In this document: one piece after another, positions 23,071 through 36,000 of the stretch | Position numbering within the stretch: position 1 is the first letter of the stretch | Layout of the letters: each line of letters starts with the position of its first letter | NCBI GenBank assembly: GCA_007844125.1 | Contig: CM017567.1 | Span: 7,396,783-7,460,782, forward strand | From: Sinonovacula constricta | Taxonomy: Eukaryota; Mollusca; Bivalvia; Cardiida; Solecurtidae | Direction of reading: 5' to 3' | Length of the DNA stretch: 64,000 nucleotides | Made by a program: the position numbers and the translations under genes | Notes under the pieces: generated by a model | Told to the model about the DNA's origin: nothing | The model's database searches: none | The model's input: the letters and a program-made list of their open reading frames with translations, nothing else

Positions 23071-23368
23071 CAGAGCGTCGGCTCCAGGTACGGGAGGCCC
23101 CGGGTTCGATTCCGGGCCGCGACATACCAAAGTCGTTAAAAATGGTAGTGGTATAGCTCCCTTGCTAACGCTCAAGCAAATATAAGGGTAGTTCCACGAC
23201 TGGTTGGCCCGGTGTCAGGATAATGTGACTGGGTGTGGTATCATGCCAGGTGTTCATGGCATGCTATACACCGTGAAGGCAGCACTATATCTGCTTCAAG
23301 TGGACACCGTCTCCAGATAACTGAAATACTGTTGGTGGAACGATAAACCCAATAAACAAACAAACAAA
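23071..23368 (+). mobile_element. tRNA-derived SINE, plus orientation
   Basis: The head resembles a tRNA: AGAGCGTCGGCTCC near 23072 is the end of an A-box region and GGTTCGATTCC at 23103-23113 is a perfect RNA polymerase III B box. The body (GGCCCGGTGTCAGGATAATG, CACTATATCTGCTTCAAGTG, CCGTCTCCAGATAACTG) ends in a short tail of AATAAACAAACAAACAAA. The same body is found inverted at 52305-52620. It is a SINE, not a functional tRNA gene, because the tRNA part is 5'-truncated and the acceptor stem cannot form. Confidence 0.85.
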
Positions 23369-23939
23369 TAATGACAGCGTAATTTTATAGGGTGTGTGAT
23401 GTAACAAGTCAATACTTATGTTTCGGCCAATGTATAGTTTTGCGGACCTGGCGTCCTCAGTCACTATCACATTACCCAGGTTCTTAGAACTATATATTAA
23501 CCTCAACACAAGTCTTTATTTGTATAATATTTCAACTGCATGGAATAATCAAAATTATTACACAGACAGTACTTCCTATCTAACTTGTTCTATCAATAAA
23601 GAAGCTAAGATTATCAACTAGCCTATTTGTTAACTATGGTTAAAGCACTAGCTTCCTTTGACAACTTCACGGACTTATGCCGCTTCTGCCAATCTTCTCT
23701 CTATGTTCTTCTAGATAGTCCCTAAGAGACGTATATCTCACCCTGATTTGAGACAAAGTCAAACTCCTGATTTTAAGATAGGCAATGGAAAATTGTCTTT
23801 GTTGATTTCAAAGATGCGTGATGTTTACGACTTAAACAATGTATGAAATGTTGATGCGCGTAGTTTTATTTATTGCGTGTTGTACATTGTAAGAAAGGGT
23901 AATCCAGGGTATCGTGTGTGTTTATTAACGATCACAACA

Positions 23940-24050
23940 AATAATAATAATAATAATAATAATAATGATGATGATGATGAATGATGATGATGATGGTGGT
24001 GGTGGTGGTGGTGGTGATGATGATGATGGTGGTGGTGGTGGTGAAGATTG
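23940..24050. repeat. AAT/ATG/GTG trinucleotide microsatellite
   Basis: Successive runs of AAT, GAT and GGT triplets. Poly-Met/Val open frames over it are artefacts. Just downstream, a ~48-bp segment containing AGTTTATCTAGAGA is duplicated in tandem (24075-24160). Confidence 0.95.
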
Positions 24051-24169
24051 TGAGAATAATGAGGATATATATAGGATATATAGTTTATCTAGAGAACATT
24101 GCCTTTAAGGTGGGAGGATACTCAGTTTATCTAGAGAGCATTGCCTTTAACGTAAAAGGACATATATTT

Positions 24170-27100
24170 ACAACGAGGAGGCCACTTTGGTGAATAATCT
24201 CCGTCTTATCTATCTTGCCACCGATTCTATTGTGCAGTTTTCAATAGAAATGCCGGCGTTGATAACATGTTTAAGCAAGACTGAGTTGGTATATCTTCAC
24301 AAAATACAATTTTTTAAAGCCCTGCCAACATGCCAGGGCGGCACAATGCTGCCAAATGCGTTATACAATTACATGTATATTGATTAAGTAACTTCAGTTT
24401 AAAAAAGCCCTATAACGATAACGAAAGCCCTATAATCGTGAAATATCCGCCAAATATACCTCTCAGTCTGTGCTTGTTATGGTTAAAGATTCAAAAGGTC
24501 ACAATAAATATTTTTCTGTTGACATTTAGGTAAGTAATATAGCTTCATGCTAATTTGAGAATACGGCTGTTTATGGTGATTTTCCGCCGAAATGAATTTC
24601 AGATATAAGCAAAGTAACATCGTTCAAGTCACTGTTTCCTGATTGAAAGTACAAGCACCTATTAAATCATTACATCGGGAGTTTGAACCAAGTTTTTCAC
24701 AATATGCCATTTTAACATGTTTGAAAGTACGAATATCATTAGGTGCTGATTGATATGGACGCATGTTATTACTTTCTTTGCCATTGTTTCCTGTTTTCAC
24801 AAATATATCAACATGAACCGAGATATTGCGATAAATACAGCGCATTTTCCTCGGACGGTTAAATTCTGTTCGTTATAAATTAAAAATAAAAATAAGAGTA
24901 CACAATTTGCACATTTTTAATGTAATTGTTCACTTTTGAAAAGTAAGCATCGAGTCTTTCAACATATTGTTTCATAGTCAAGCTGCAAAAAAAAAAAAAA
25001 TCAAAAGCGTTGCAACGGCTTGTAGTTATTTTTAAGCATTTGCAGCTCGGAAATATCGTCAGATGACACATGCGAGAATACATGGCAGGCATATACGAAT
25101 GTCATAAATAGTATCATGATCGTATTACGTGTTGTTAAGTGGATTTAAGTAATCTTTTGCCTTTTTATATCGTTAATTGATCTCTAATTGATTTAAATAT
25201 TTATTTAAATATTTTTGATCACCAAAAATATGAACGTTGCGAGTCCCTTTTACCGTATAAGAGATAAAAGAAGAAGAAAAAATTAGCTTTTAATAAATTA
25301 TATTTAAAACATAAACTACAGATTATATGTACCAGTTGTGGTTTTGTTATACAATACCCCATGTTTTAATTAATTTAGTACAGACATGACCTTAATGGTC
25401 GCGGCCATTATGTTGCGTTAACGATGGCAGCCTACTGATCAATATATAAGATATAAGGTCATACAGTCCTGTTCCTTTGTTAGGACATCGGACAACCAAA
25501 CCTTACAATACCGGCGTTGGTTATTATCAACTTTAAATGCAGAATGAAAACCTCAGAAGCAGGCGAAACATACATGTGTATATATGTTTTGAGTACAGAC
25601 AGGTGTTACTAGGTCGAACGAACATTTTCATAGGAAAATATGAAAAGGTCCCACAAAAATCAACACAGATATTCATATTTGAACTACTTCTAGACAAAGG
25701 CAAACAGAGCAAAAGTAAAAATGAGAAAAACACAGAGACGAGACAGCACACACACAAACGTGTTAGGTTTTTAAACCGGTTTAAGCACCGCCGACTGACC
25801 GTTCCAAGGCGGTAGATGTCGGGTTTGCTCTTTTTGTTAAATGACTCATCACAGATTTTTTCTTACTTTTACGTTTGGCTTGCATGTGAATACCTCTGTC
25901 CTGTGCCTTCTCAAATTTTGGTATATGTTGCAATGCTGATAGGACTTTGTTATATATTCTTATTTCTGTTCAGATTCTAGCTAATAAAAGCCCAATTAAT
26001 CGTTGTTCTTTGCATTTGTTCTGATTAATTTAAGTAAATCAACTTAACCCTGACTTCGAGAAGATTGATAGCTGGTGGCCTTCTTTTGATTGATGGGGGT
26101 AAAAAAAATATCACAGCGCTTTTGTTATTGTGATGTATGTTACTCATGTACCATTGAGAAGTTTTAAATACAGTCAATTGCTCTTTCCGATAAATAAGTT
26201 GTCTGCCCTTGAGTACTCTCCAAATGCGCACGCGCACTCGAGCTGATTTTACTTTTGGGACAAAGCAGAAATATTATCAGCGCGTACAACACAAACATCG
26301 AGAAGCGTGGAAAGTTTATGAAAGGAAGAAACAAAACCAAAATCGAAATCGCCGAAGTATTACTGCATATGTAAAGGGGTTTATCGTGGGAAGGTGGTCG
26401 AAAACAGAAGTTTCATTGCATCGATTTCCTCAAAACATTTGGATTCAAATGTCGGACAGTAATGAGAAGTTTAAAGAAGATTTTATTATCAAACATATAA
26501 TTTTGAATGTTTCAGCTATTGGCCAATATATATCTTTGTACTTTTATGAAAGCTCTAGACTTCAGCTGCCGTTTTGAGTTTATGTGAAAAACGATATAGT
26601 TATATATTTCTTTTTTCCAAACAACCTAAAAAACTCTTAACCCGAAAAAATATACGAATGGTAACTGTTTCTTTGTTTAAATGCAATGTTACTTTACATA
26701 AAATATGTTAAAATAAACAAGTTGTAATCTAGATTACCAAAAAGAAATCTATATAAATACTGGAACGTTACACATTCATATTAAATAACTGAAATGTGAA
26801 TGATTTTCTTTTCATTATTTACAAAAAAAATAATTAAAGCATTTATTTTATATTATATATGCAGTATTTCAAATGTCTTTCAAGTAGATTTATTATTAAA
26901 TTTTTAAATGACAAACTAAACAAAACGATTCGCCCTTGTTTAGCAAGAGATGTTCATACTTCGCCCTTTTTGCTTAACATTATTCATGAACGAAAACAAC
27001 TTTTTTGTTAAGTTTGTTATTTAAACCTGAATAGATAAATCTACTTACAAGACATGCAAAAAATATTCAGGCTTACATAACAGTGATTATCGAACACCAG

Positions 27101-28520
27101 AGCTGGATGATTGGAATGTGTACTATTTGCTTCGGAGTCTCAATCACAATAACTCGGTTTCTGTGTAGCTTATAAAAATGTAAAAGCTAACAAATGGAAC
27201 AAAGTATATCTGTACTTTATTTTCCAGGGATGTGGCCAATGAGCATAACGTGGTCTTGAAACATTTCCGGTCATATCGCATGGATTGGTCGGTACCACAG
27301 TAGGACCAAGATGTGACACTTTCCAACGGATTTCTGACAATTACATGTCGCAAATAGCAATCATCATACGACAAAATGTCATGGACAAAGTGAAACAGTT
27401 CGGACTTTAATCAGGTCGGCCCGATGTTAAGTGAACATGCTTGTAATATGATTTGCATCAAAACAAAGAATGAAATTCTAAAGGCTTTACACATAAACTA
27501 AAGACTGTTATCATGTCTGCCAACATGAAATATCTAAAATAGGAGAATGGAAAACATGTAACTACACGTGGAACACAAAAGACAAATGCTATATTAACCA
27601 AACAAAGCAACTGCAGACATTTATATTTCATTTGAATTTTGCACAACTAAAAGACCAAACATTCCCCCAAATAGACTTGCACAACCAAATATTTCCCCTC
27701 CATGGGACTTTTGAACACCCGAACATTTCCTATACATTAGCTATGTATGAACTAGTGCTCCATATCGGTCAGAACTATCGATATCATATTTGTATCAGCG
27801 ATACAATATGATCAATATTCGATATACTATATGCTCTAACCTCGCACTTCCTGATGGATTTCTCAACTGAAAGCAATGAAAAGAAACCCGATCCATTTGA
27901 ATAAATGACCAAGCGCTGACGTTTCGTTTAACAAGTTACGACGAAAGGAGTGACGTCATTGAAAAAATAATGTCCACATAGTGTTTAGAAAAGAGATACG
28001 TATTATTTCGATTTGAATGCCTACAAAAGAATGTTGATAGAAAATGAAATTAACTTTTTGAATCAAGAAAAAAATGACCTGAGAAGAGTAAATGGTTTTA
28101 GCATCCTGTTCATGTGAAGATGGAATTGAGGAACCAAAGTCCAATGTCCATCCCAGGAAATACACATAACAATCCTTATAGGATGAATTAAATGACAACA
28201 TAGATTGCATGCAAAACACTGGTATTTGTTGTATATCGCATAGCGGTACGGAGACCAAGTGGAAACCCAAACATTTTGTCATTTGTTAGATTTGCACTCA
28301 AAAGTCTTCAGTAGGAAATTACATGTCTACTTTTCAAGGGTGCCCATGGCCTATTGCTTGAGTGGCCCACTTGAAACTTGGCCGGAGCGAAAAATTTAAT
28401 GTGTGAAGGACTTTCAACTGACATACAGCGCGTCGGTGGTTCTTCCTAGAGCGGATCTCTAAGGGCGTACGAAAAATAGACTTATATGGGAGAAAGAGTT
28501 AATGTCGCATCTAATTATAA
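24170..28520. other. Intergenic AT-rich sequence, no gene recognised
   Basis: Several open frames of 60-120 codons occur (for example 25537-25815 and 26209-26577 on plus, 27956-28282 on minus). None shows a known domain, a signal peptide or supporting splice sites, and base composition does not differ from the surroundings. Confidence 0.4.
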
Positions 28521-28539
28521 ATAGATGTGTTTTTTTCTT

Positions 28540-29390
28540 CCTCTACATTATCGCGGAATAAAGCTAAGGAAAAGCTTGCTGCTCAAGCACAGAAATCCAT
28601 TAAAGCTAGTAAGGCTTTTTGATACCATGGTCAAGCCGATTCTAATTTACGGAGCAGAGATATGGGGCACTGAGTTTGCAGATAAAACTGAACAAATCCA
28701 GACAAACTTTTGTAGAGATTTCTTAGGACTAAGACATACTACAGTTAATAATGGTGCGGTGTTAGTAGAGTGTAATAGACTACTCCTCAGTGTTGATTAT
28801 CATATTAAATACATAAAATATTATTTTAACTGTTATTTATGCAAGAAAAGAGATATCCGAGAAATAGTTATATAATGTTACGGCTGGATGACATTGGTAG
28901 ACGAAATTGGGTGAGTGCTATTAAAAAGTTATTATTTGGATTTGGGTTTGGGTATGCATGTGTGTATCAGGAAATACTAGTAGATTTATCTATCAATTTA
29001 AAGCACGGCTAGCTGATTGCATGAAACAAAACTGGCCATCAAGTGTCAGTGAATCCGGTCACTGTGACACATACAGTTTAAATCTCTTCTAGAACCAGAA
29101 CGATATTTAGTTCTAGATTTTTTCTTTCATTTTAAGAAAGTCCCTAGCACGATTTATGCGTTCAGTTCATACGTTTGCCATAGAGGTAGGAAGGCATCAA
29201 AATGTCCCTAGGAATGGACGTATTTGTTTATATTGTTTTATGTTGTTTTAACCTTTTACACACCTTAGAAACATTGATGATGAGTTACATGTTTACTTTA
29301 TTTGTCCTAAATACGAAAACGTAAGACAACAGCATTTGTTGAGTTGGATTTAAGGCAGTAAAACTCAATTTAACTTGTGCAACCTTATGA
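28540..29390 (+). pseudogene. Decayed 3' end of a LINE-type reverse transcriptase ORF
   Basis: The frame 28525-28875 contains LVRLFDTMVKPILIYGAEIW, the thumb-region signature of non-LTR retrotransposon reverse transcriptases, followed by Q.NFCRDFLGL. After stop codons and frame changes, similarity resumes with RRNWVSAIKKLLF, then HTFAIEVGRHQNVPRNGRIC and DELHVYFVCPKYENVRQQH, the cysteine/histidine C-terminal motif of such ORFs. The upstream reverse transcriptase and endonuclease regions are missing, as expected of a 5'-truncated insertion. Broken and not functional. Confidence 0.75.
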
Positions 29391-29935
29391 AGACAAGATC
29401 TCAATTAAAATTGAAGAAAACAACTATTTATATCATTGAAGTGTTTAAACTTTATGAGCAATAATTACTAGATTTGCTATTATTTGATATTTTATATTGC
29501 TTTGTACACTAAAACTAACCTTACAAGTGAAAATAAGCAGTCTATTTATGTTTATTACATGAGTATAAACACAACTCTTGTATATGTTTTTTGTAAATGA
29601 CGTGTATTTTGTGCCGGTGGCCATTATATAATGAATAAAAATCTGTCGGTCGAAATTAATAAATAGTGAAACAAATGCATTGGAAAGCAGACAAGTCTTC
29701 ACACCCATGTGACCTGAATCTAACAAGAGACCGTCGAAGACGGATGATGCTCCACTAATGGGTATTTTGTCACAAAAACGGTTTGTTGTATAACTATATA
29801 CGAGTATGAAGGTGAATTTTGTAAATGGAGTAGTTCTATAAAATCAGACATATAATCAAACCTGTTTCGCTCGCGACAATTTATCTTGATATCATTTCTG
29901 TGAACAAAATTAAAATATGAATTCAAATAACTAAG
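29391..29935. other. Intergenic AT-rich sequence
   Basis: Nothing recognised; possibly includes the 3' tail of the LINE fragment. Confidence 0.35.
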
Positions 29936-30170
29936 TCAAGGGCCGGACATGATTTTGCTTCAAGGTCACACTGACCTTGACCTTCAAGGTAGCAACTCTA
30001 ATTTTGCGGGCGACACGTCTTCTCGATATGGCGATCATTTCTGTCAAATATGTTTAAAATGCGACTTCAAATAACAAAGTTATGGGCCGGGCACCTATGC
30101 GAGACAGACGGACGCATAACGCGACGACTATATGCTTCCCCGAATTTTCATTCGGGGAGCATAAAAATCC
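29936..30170. repeat. Dispersed bivalve-type repeat with terminal hairpin
   Basis: Contains CAAGGTCACACTGACCTTGA, two GGGCCGG.CA blocks with AATAACAAAGTTATGGGCC, a GACAGACGGACGCA stretch, and ends in a hairpin TGCTCCCCGAA/TTCGGGGAGCA-like (CTTCCCCGAATTTTCATTCG then GGGAGCATAA). This head-to-tail layout, with GACGGACG before a terminal C-run/G-run hairpin, also occurs at 57960-58060 and 63840-63900. Confidence 0.6.
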
Positions 30171-32066
30171 TGAGCGCACCGTTCCTCTCTGAGTGTGGTA
30201 GCATTAGACTGAGATGATACAAATGACCTTTGTTTACATAACCTGGTTCACAGCAGCAGGAAGAAGTGAGGCCTTGTGCGGGATATCGAAAATATATTGG
30301 CCTAGTAGACAATACACAGTCAGTGGAACGTTCATTCTACTAGTACTTCGCTCTGCATTTCATGTATATCTGAAGTGCACAATATAATGAACTTCCAGTA
30401 TAAACAGGTAACAATGTTAATGTCAATATATGACACATGTTTGGACACAATTGATGTGTCTAGTCTCCTTAGACATACATATTTGTACTATGCAGCACTA
30501 CCTTCCAGGCACGAATAACTGACCGTGCAAAGTCAAAATCATGCTGGGTCAATCCTGTGTGCTTTCGAAAGCAAGCGACACTGCCAAAAATAACACACTG
30601 ACAAATACCCAGTTTGAGTTCTTCAAGTGTTATATCTGTATCTTATCCTTGCTTATTGTATGCTTCTTTAAATAGTAAGTTAAGTACATTCTTATAATTA
30701 TTAACTGTTTATTAAGAACATGGCAATATTGTGTAAAGTATTTAATTATGTAGAACCGTTCAATCTATAGACAACATTATATAACTATATATACATGTTA
30801 TAAAAACTAAAACACTAAATAACAACGTTTATTTATCTAACTTACTTGTAACAATATTGCACTTCACAAAATATATACAATTTAAATATAAATACATACT
30901 CAATTCTGAATAACAAATGAACACATACACTCATGTTCAAATACAATAAATGTTTCAAATCAATAACAGATATATGTCAACTAATAACAATGCTAAATGT
31001 AATAACAAAGAAGGAACATAATAATAATAACAATAAGCTAATAAGGGAGAACGGTCTGCATGAAGGTCATTGCAGTGTGGTTAGTGTAATATCTACACAT
31101 TTGCTTCAATGTAGTTGGTGTATCAACTATTACATTAACACATTATCCAGCTCTGTTTGTCAAACATTTGAAACTAAGCAGCAAAACCTGGACAGCTCGC
31201 AGTGGTGGATGGCTGATCTGAATCTATACTGTTTGCATCTGCTTGATTCAGGATAAAACTGGTTACATACATGTAACTGTGCCTTTCAGTAACTTATGAA
31301 GAAACTAAGTCTAACTACAGATGTGAATTCACTTAAGTGCAAGAGCTTTTTCTAAATGCAACTTCATGGGTTGAATAAGTGTTCAAGAAAAACACTACAA
31401 TAAAATATGAATTTATATAATAAATGAAATTCTAATGACAAGAACAAATCTGACAAAACATGTTTCAACAACTTCTTGCATGGCTCCTAATTTAACACTT
31501 TTAAACTGATGATAGTTCTCATTTTAGACTTGTTGCTAATACATTCAACTGCTATCTTATTAGATCATTGACTGGAAGTTTCCTTCAAGTTTCAATATAA
31601 GTAACCAAGGCCCTGCTCCAACATAGGCTAAGAGGACACCTAATAACAGTTTCTTAATTTCAGCCAGTATTAGAAACACAATGACATTGTCGATGGGAAG
31701 TATGCATAAAATATTTAATTATAGCTATATATTATGCTGTATAAATAGTAATAGATTACAAAGTTGTTAATTAAGTATAACAAAGTATGTCATTCTCCTG
31801 CTACCAAAGCCTGTTTTTGTAACAAGATACATATTGTTGACTTGATGGTTTATTTTGTGCAGGACCTCCTGTTATAAGGCACTCTTCTTTAACAAACTGT
31901 TGTTTTTAGAAACACTCATTTTTATATTTCTCTTTCCCTGAGTGCCAGAATAACTAACACCTTTCACATTCACTTCAGAACCAATCAACAAATTCCCTCC
32001 AGTAATCCACAGCATAATTATAATTTATATCTTTTTTATACTATGAAATAGTAAATAATTAATGTC
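30171..32066. other. AT-rich sequence downstream of the adenylyl cyclase gene
   Basis: No coding signal. Several AATAAA hexamers on the minus strand (for example near 31850) could serve as distal poly(A) sites for the cyclase transcript. Confidence 0.35.
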
Positions 32067-32915
32067 TTTATTGTCTGGTTACTAAATTACTCTGGCAAAA
32101 GCTGACTAGCTTGGATTCAAAATTATTTCTTAAGTGTCTTCTCCAGCCTTATTTTGATGACCATATTAGTTGGTGCAAAGTATCTACATACATTTTAAAG
32201 TACAATGTAAATACTTTCTGGTGAATGGAAACTTAGATAAAAGCAACTGACAAATCAATTTCTGGTAATTATAAATAAATTCCTATTAATAATGAAACAG
32301 GACTGAAACACGGGCCAATTTTTTTCCTAGAAACTTCAACTCTCAGTAACTAAAATATTAGTAAATGTCAACTCTTACCCTAGAATAAGCCAGCCCATTT
32401 CTTGGTAATTGGTACACTCAATTCTTGGTAAATACAAGATCACAACATGGTAAATACCAACCCAAATCTAGATCTCAACCCAATTCACAGTCCAACTCTA
32501 AAAGTCAACTCCTTTTCTGGAACACATCATTCCAATTTTCGTACATATTAAATGGTGAAAGGCTTGTCAATTCCTAGAGTAAGCTCAATTCAAGTTCAAT
32601 AGTAACTTGATAGTAACTTAAATTCTGTTCAATGCTATCTCAATTCTTGTTAAATGTCAACTTATTTCTTGACAGATTTCAACCCAATTCTTTGTAAACA
32701 TGAATTCAATTCTTGGTAGTCAGCTCAATTTCTGGAAAACTCTATTCTTGGTGTCTTAGGGTCAGCTCAATTTAGGACAGATGCAAACTCAAAGTTAAGT
32801 GAACATTGTAATTTTCAAATTCATTCCTTATGAATGTCAACTCCAGTGTCCAGTCTATCACAATGATTACACATCCAGACATGCAGGTGTCTCAGTTACA
32901 CAGAGGTGAGGTGTA
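32067..32915 (-). other. Candidate 3' UTR of the adenylyl cyclase gene
   Basis: The first minus-strand AATAAA after the stop codon is at 32067-32072, about 845 nt downstream. Within this stretch, 32320-32760 holds diverged copies of CCAATTCTTGGTAAA-like sequence, an eroded tandem repeat. UTR extent is a guess until transcripts are mapped. Confidence 0.35.
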
Positions 32916-33062
32916 TCAGCCGGGATACTGGAAATGGGCATGTTTAGGCCGGTCTATCAGAAAGTAGGTGACCATCTCCCCCTTGCCTTTCACTGTGACC
33001 ATCCCACGACATTCCAGCATGTAACCCCGTGGCTCCAGGATTGTGTACATCTCACCTGTCAC
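32916..33062 (-). CDS. ADCY5/6-like: Adenylyl cyclase exon 17 (terminal, end of C2a)
   Basis: Encodes [40 protein letters not shown] and HAHFQYPG then TGA. KGKGEM carries the phosphate-contacting Lys. The short tail after C2a is typical of ADCY5/6. Confidence 0.97.
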   Translation of the reverse strand: MTGEMYTILEPRGYMLECRGMVTVKGKGEMVTYFLIDRPKHAHFQYPG

Positions 33063-36000
33063 CTGAGAAATACAGCCTATTTATAAAATATACAATATAT
33101 ATTCTACTTGGCAAACGTAACCAAGAGTTTCAGTTTCCTAATTAGCTATTAAAATGATAATTTGTAAAATTAGCAAAAGAACAATAATTTTTAAAATAAA
33201 TGACAAATATCAGTCATCAGAAATGATTTACCTATTATACAACACTCCACAACACTTAACTTTCAGAGTTTTAAGAAAAATAATTTTCCCATATCAAAAC
33301 ACAGTGCTGTGTAATTGAACAAGCTGTGTTATAATAAAAAGGCTCACCTGTATATGTTCAGGTACGCCAGTACTGTCCATGCGACTGGCCACATTAACAG
33401 TGTTGCCCCAGATATCGTAGTGAGGCTTTTTGGCACCAATCACACCAGCCACAGCTGGTCCTACATTCATTCCTGCAACAAAAGTATTCAGCATTGGACC
33501 AACCATTCAATAATTTACACAAGTTATTACATGTAATTTGAATAATATTAGACTCCAGTTCATCCTATACAATTTCATTAACAGTGGACTTACAAAATGC
33601 TCCTTACAGTTAAACTATTAGCATTCTTTGCATACATAAATATCACATTTTTATAAAATCCATTGAAATTATTTCAATCCTTATACCAGTATTGTTTCAT
33701 CTTGTCCTGTCAAATGATCTCATATCCCATTAATTGATCAGGCTTAGGCAAATAAAGTAGTCAGCTGAGAACAGTCTGATCAGGATCTGCACATTTTTCA
33801 GCTGAGTCTCTAGCAATATTTTTAGGCACTATTACAGGTAGATAGACTTAGAAGAATTTTTTGGTTATGAATAAAAGGTAGCATGATTAGGATTATCCCT
33901 ATGCATGACAACCAAGTTCTGAACAACAATCACAATCAGAGCAGCGACCATGTACCAGTAGGTTAGTTTGAGATACATAGGGAATAATACTGTAGTATGG
34001 TGTTCTGAGTCACAGGAACATGTCGAATTACTAGCATTATACGGTCAACTGGCGATACATTATTATGCAAGCAGTGAGATGTCATCCTGTGACTCAGCAC
34101 ACCATACTGCAGTACCGTAATATTCCTTTTATTACATACCTAAAAAACAAATGACAAGACAATTCCAGTAACAATGTTTAATAACAAACATTTTCAAAGT
34201 TTATCTTAAAATAGTTCCATATTTATCAATGGCAAATGAATATATCATTTGCATAAGCTTTATTGTCATGTGACACATGGTTTGCATGTAAACACATTTC
34301 AAAATGATTGGATCAGGTATTTTACTCATCGCGGTCACTTTCAGTCACGTGAATATGCCTCTTTTTCTGGATTGGCGACCTTACATAATTATTGATAATG
34401 ACTGAATAATTGGCAGGTATCATGTTGGATAATATTTGCTCCGCAAATGTGGAAATATCAGCCTGTGGCCAGTGTTGAAAGTGACTTTTTTTGAGTAGTG
34501 CTGGAATTTATAATCATATTGGATGGAGTACATGTATTTATGGAAAGTGACCTGGAATTGGATTGAGATGACAAGGTAGGAACGATGTTGTTTCTTAAGC
34601 TTGGATCATCTGTTAAAATGTCAGACATGTTTTCCTACTGGTTAAGTGACGCCTAAGCATAGCTGTTGATGCTTTGTATGTTTTTATGGCTGTTAACTGC
34701 TGGATAAAGTTTGGGGCAACTTTGCTATGAAAGAATACTGGTGAAGGTAGTTTTTTTAGCACTATGGTTTGTTTTCATACTCTGGAGCCCACCCTTTACT
34801 GTCATTGTTTCCATGATTGTGTTCAAATGGTTTACTCCCAATGGTTGACATTTGTATCAAGCTTCTGGCATGCGGTTGCGGTTGTGGCAAATTTAAAGGT
34901 AAAATGGAGTTTCTGCATAGATGGTATTTAAAGGGAGGTGTCATACTCCTTGTATGCAAACACAAGGCAAGCATAAGGTGATCATGAAATAAAATAAAAT
35001 AGAACTGATATAGATAAACCCTGGGAAACTCTGTGCCTGGAGCGTGTACTGGTTACCTCCCCACCACCCACACCCTACCCACTTCTGCATATATAATGAA
35101 AGTAGTTGGCATTTTGTTTACACAGTCACATGCCATGTGATAGGGAAAAAGATTACTGTCAGTGAAGTGATAAGGGTAACCATATCACATGGATAAATAT
35201 AGACAGTATTTTCAGTTAAACTGAAGACGGTATGTAATAAATCCCAGAACCCCACACTCCACGGTCTATTACACTTATACAACTTCATAGCAGGACAACC
35301 CTTTTATGTTACAATGTTCTAATTCATTTACAGTTATCTCTTAGCCTGATAAGTTAGTCAGTTATTTGCCTGCAATTTCATGCAAATGTTACATGATCTA
35401 AAGCAACAAAGAAGAATAAAGTGCAGGTCCTGATTGGACAGATCGCGGCAGGAAGCAAGTTGGTCTGGATCTAAATTATCAGCCTCAGCCTAATCAAAGG
35501 CTAGGAGTAAATGGTTTTCAAAACCTTGACCTTTATACAGCTATTATTCCTTCAAATTTTCTTTATTAAAGCTCTTATAATAATTACTGTGTAAGCTTTT
35601 ACATTTCCTGGATATTCCTTATAAAATGTTTAACCTTTCCAGCAAGCAGTGTTAACACTATGTCAGGATATCAAGAAGACAATTCCAAAAGAAGATTAAA
35701 AACACTCTTTGATTTAAATAGAATCAGTCATTTAACATGAACTGACCAATTCTCATCTTGAAGTTGTTGAATGAGTGCTCGTTGACACTCTGTAGCTGTT
35801 TCTGTATGGCGAAGGCATACTCTGTCAGAGCCACCACATGGGTCATGTCTGGGTACGAGGTCTCAGGCGTGAGCCCGCTTGCAGCCATGTATGTGTAACC
35901 AATTGTTTTGATCTTCTCTATGCACTTGTACTTGCTATCTTCCAAAATCTGTAGATTGGTGTAAAGGCAAATGGTTGGTTATAAATATGTGAGATAAACA

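Noticed and set aside
23071..23120. Possible tRNA gene from the B-box match
   Set aside because: The 5' half is truncated, no acceptor stem can form, and the same sequence continues into a SINE body shared with a second locus.
25537..25815. 92-codon plus-strand open frame and its antisense counterpart
   Set aside because: No recognisable family; its end (CTGACCGTTCCAAGGCGGTA) looks like a dispersed repeat sequence rather than a gene.
26209..26577. 122-codon plus-strand open frame
   Set aside because: Basic, Lys/Gln/Arg-rich, but with no recognised domain, no signal or splice support, and surrounding composition unchanged; not enough to call a gene.
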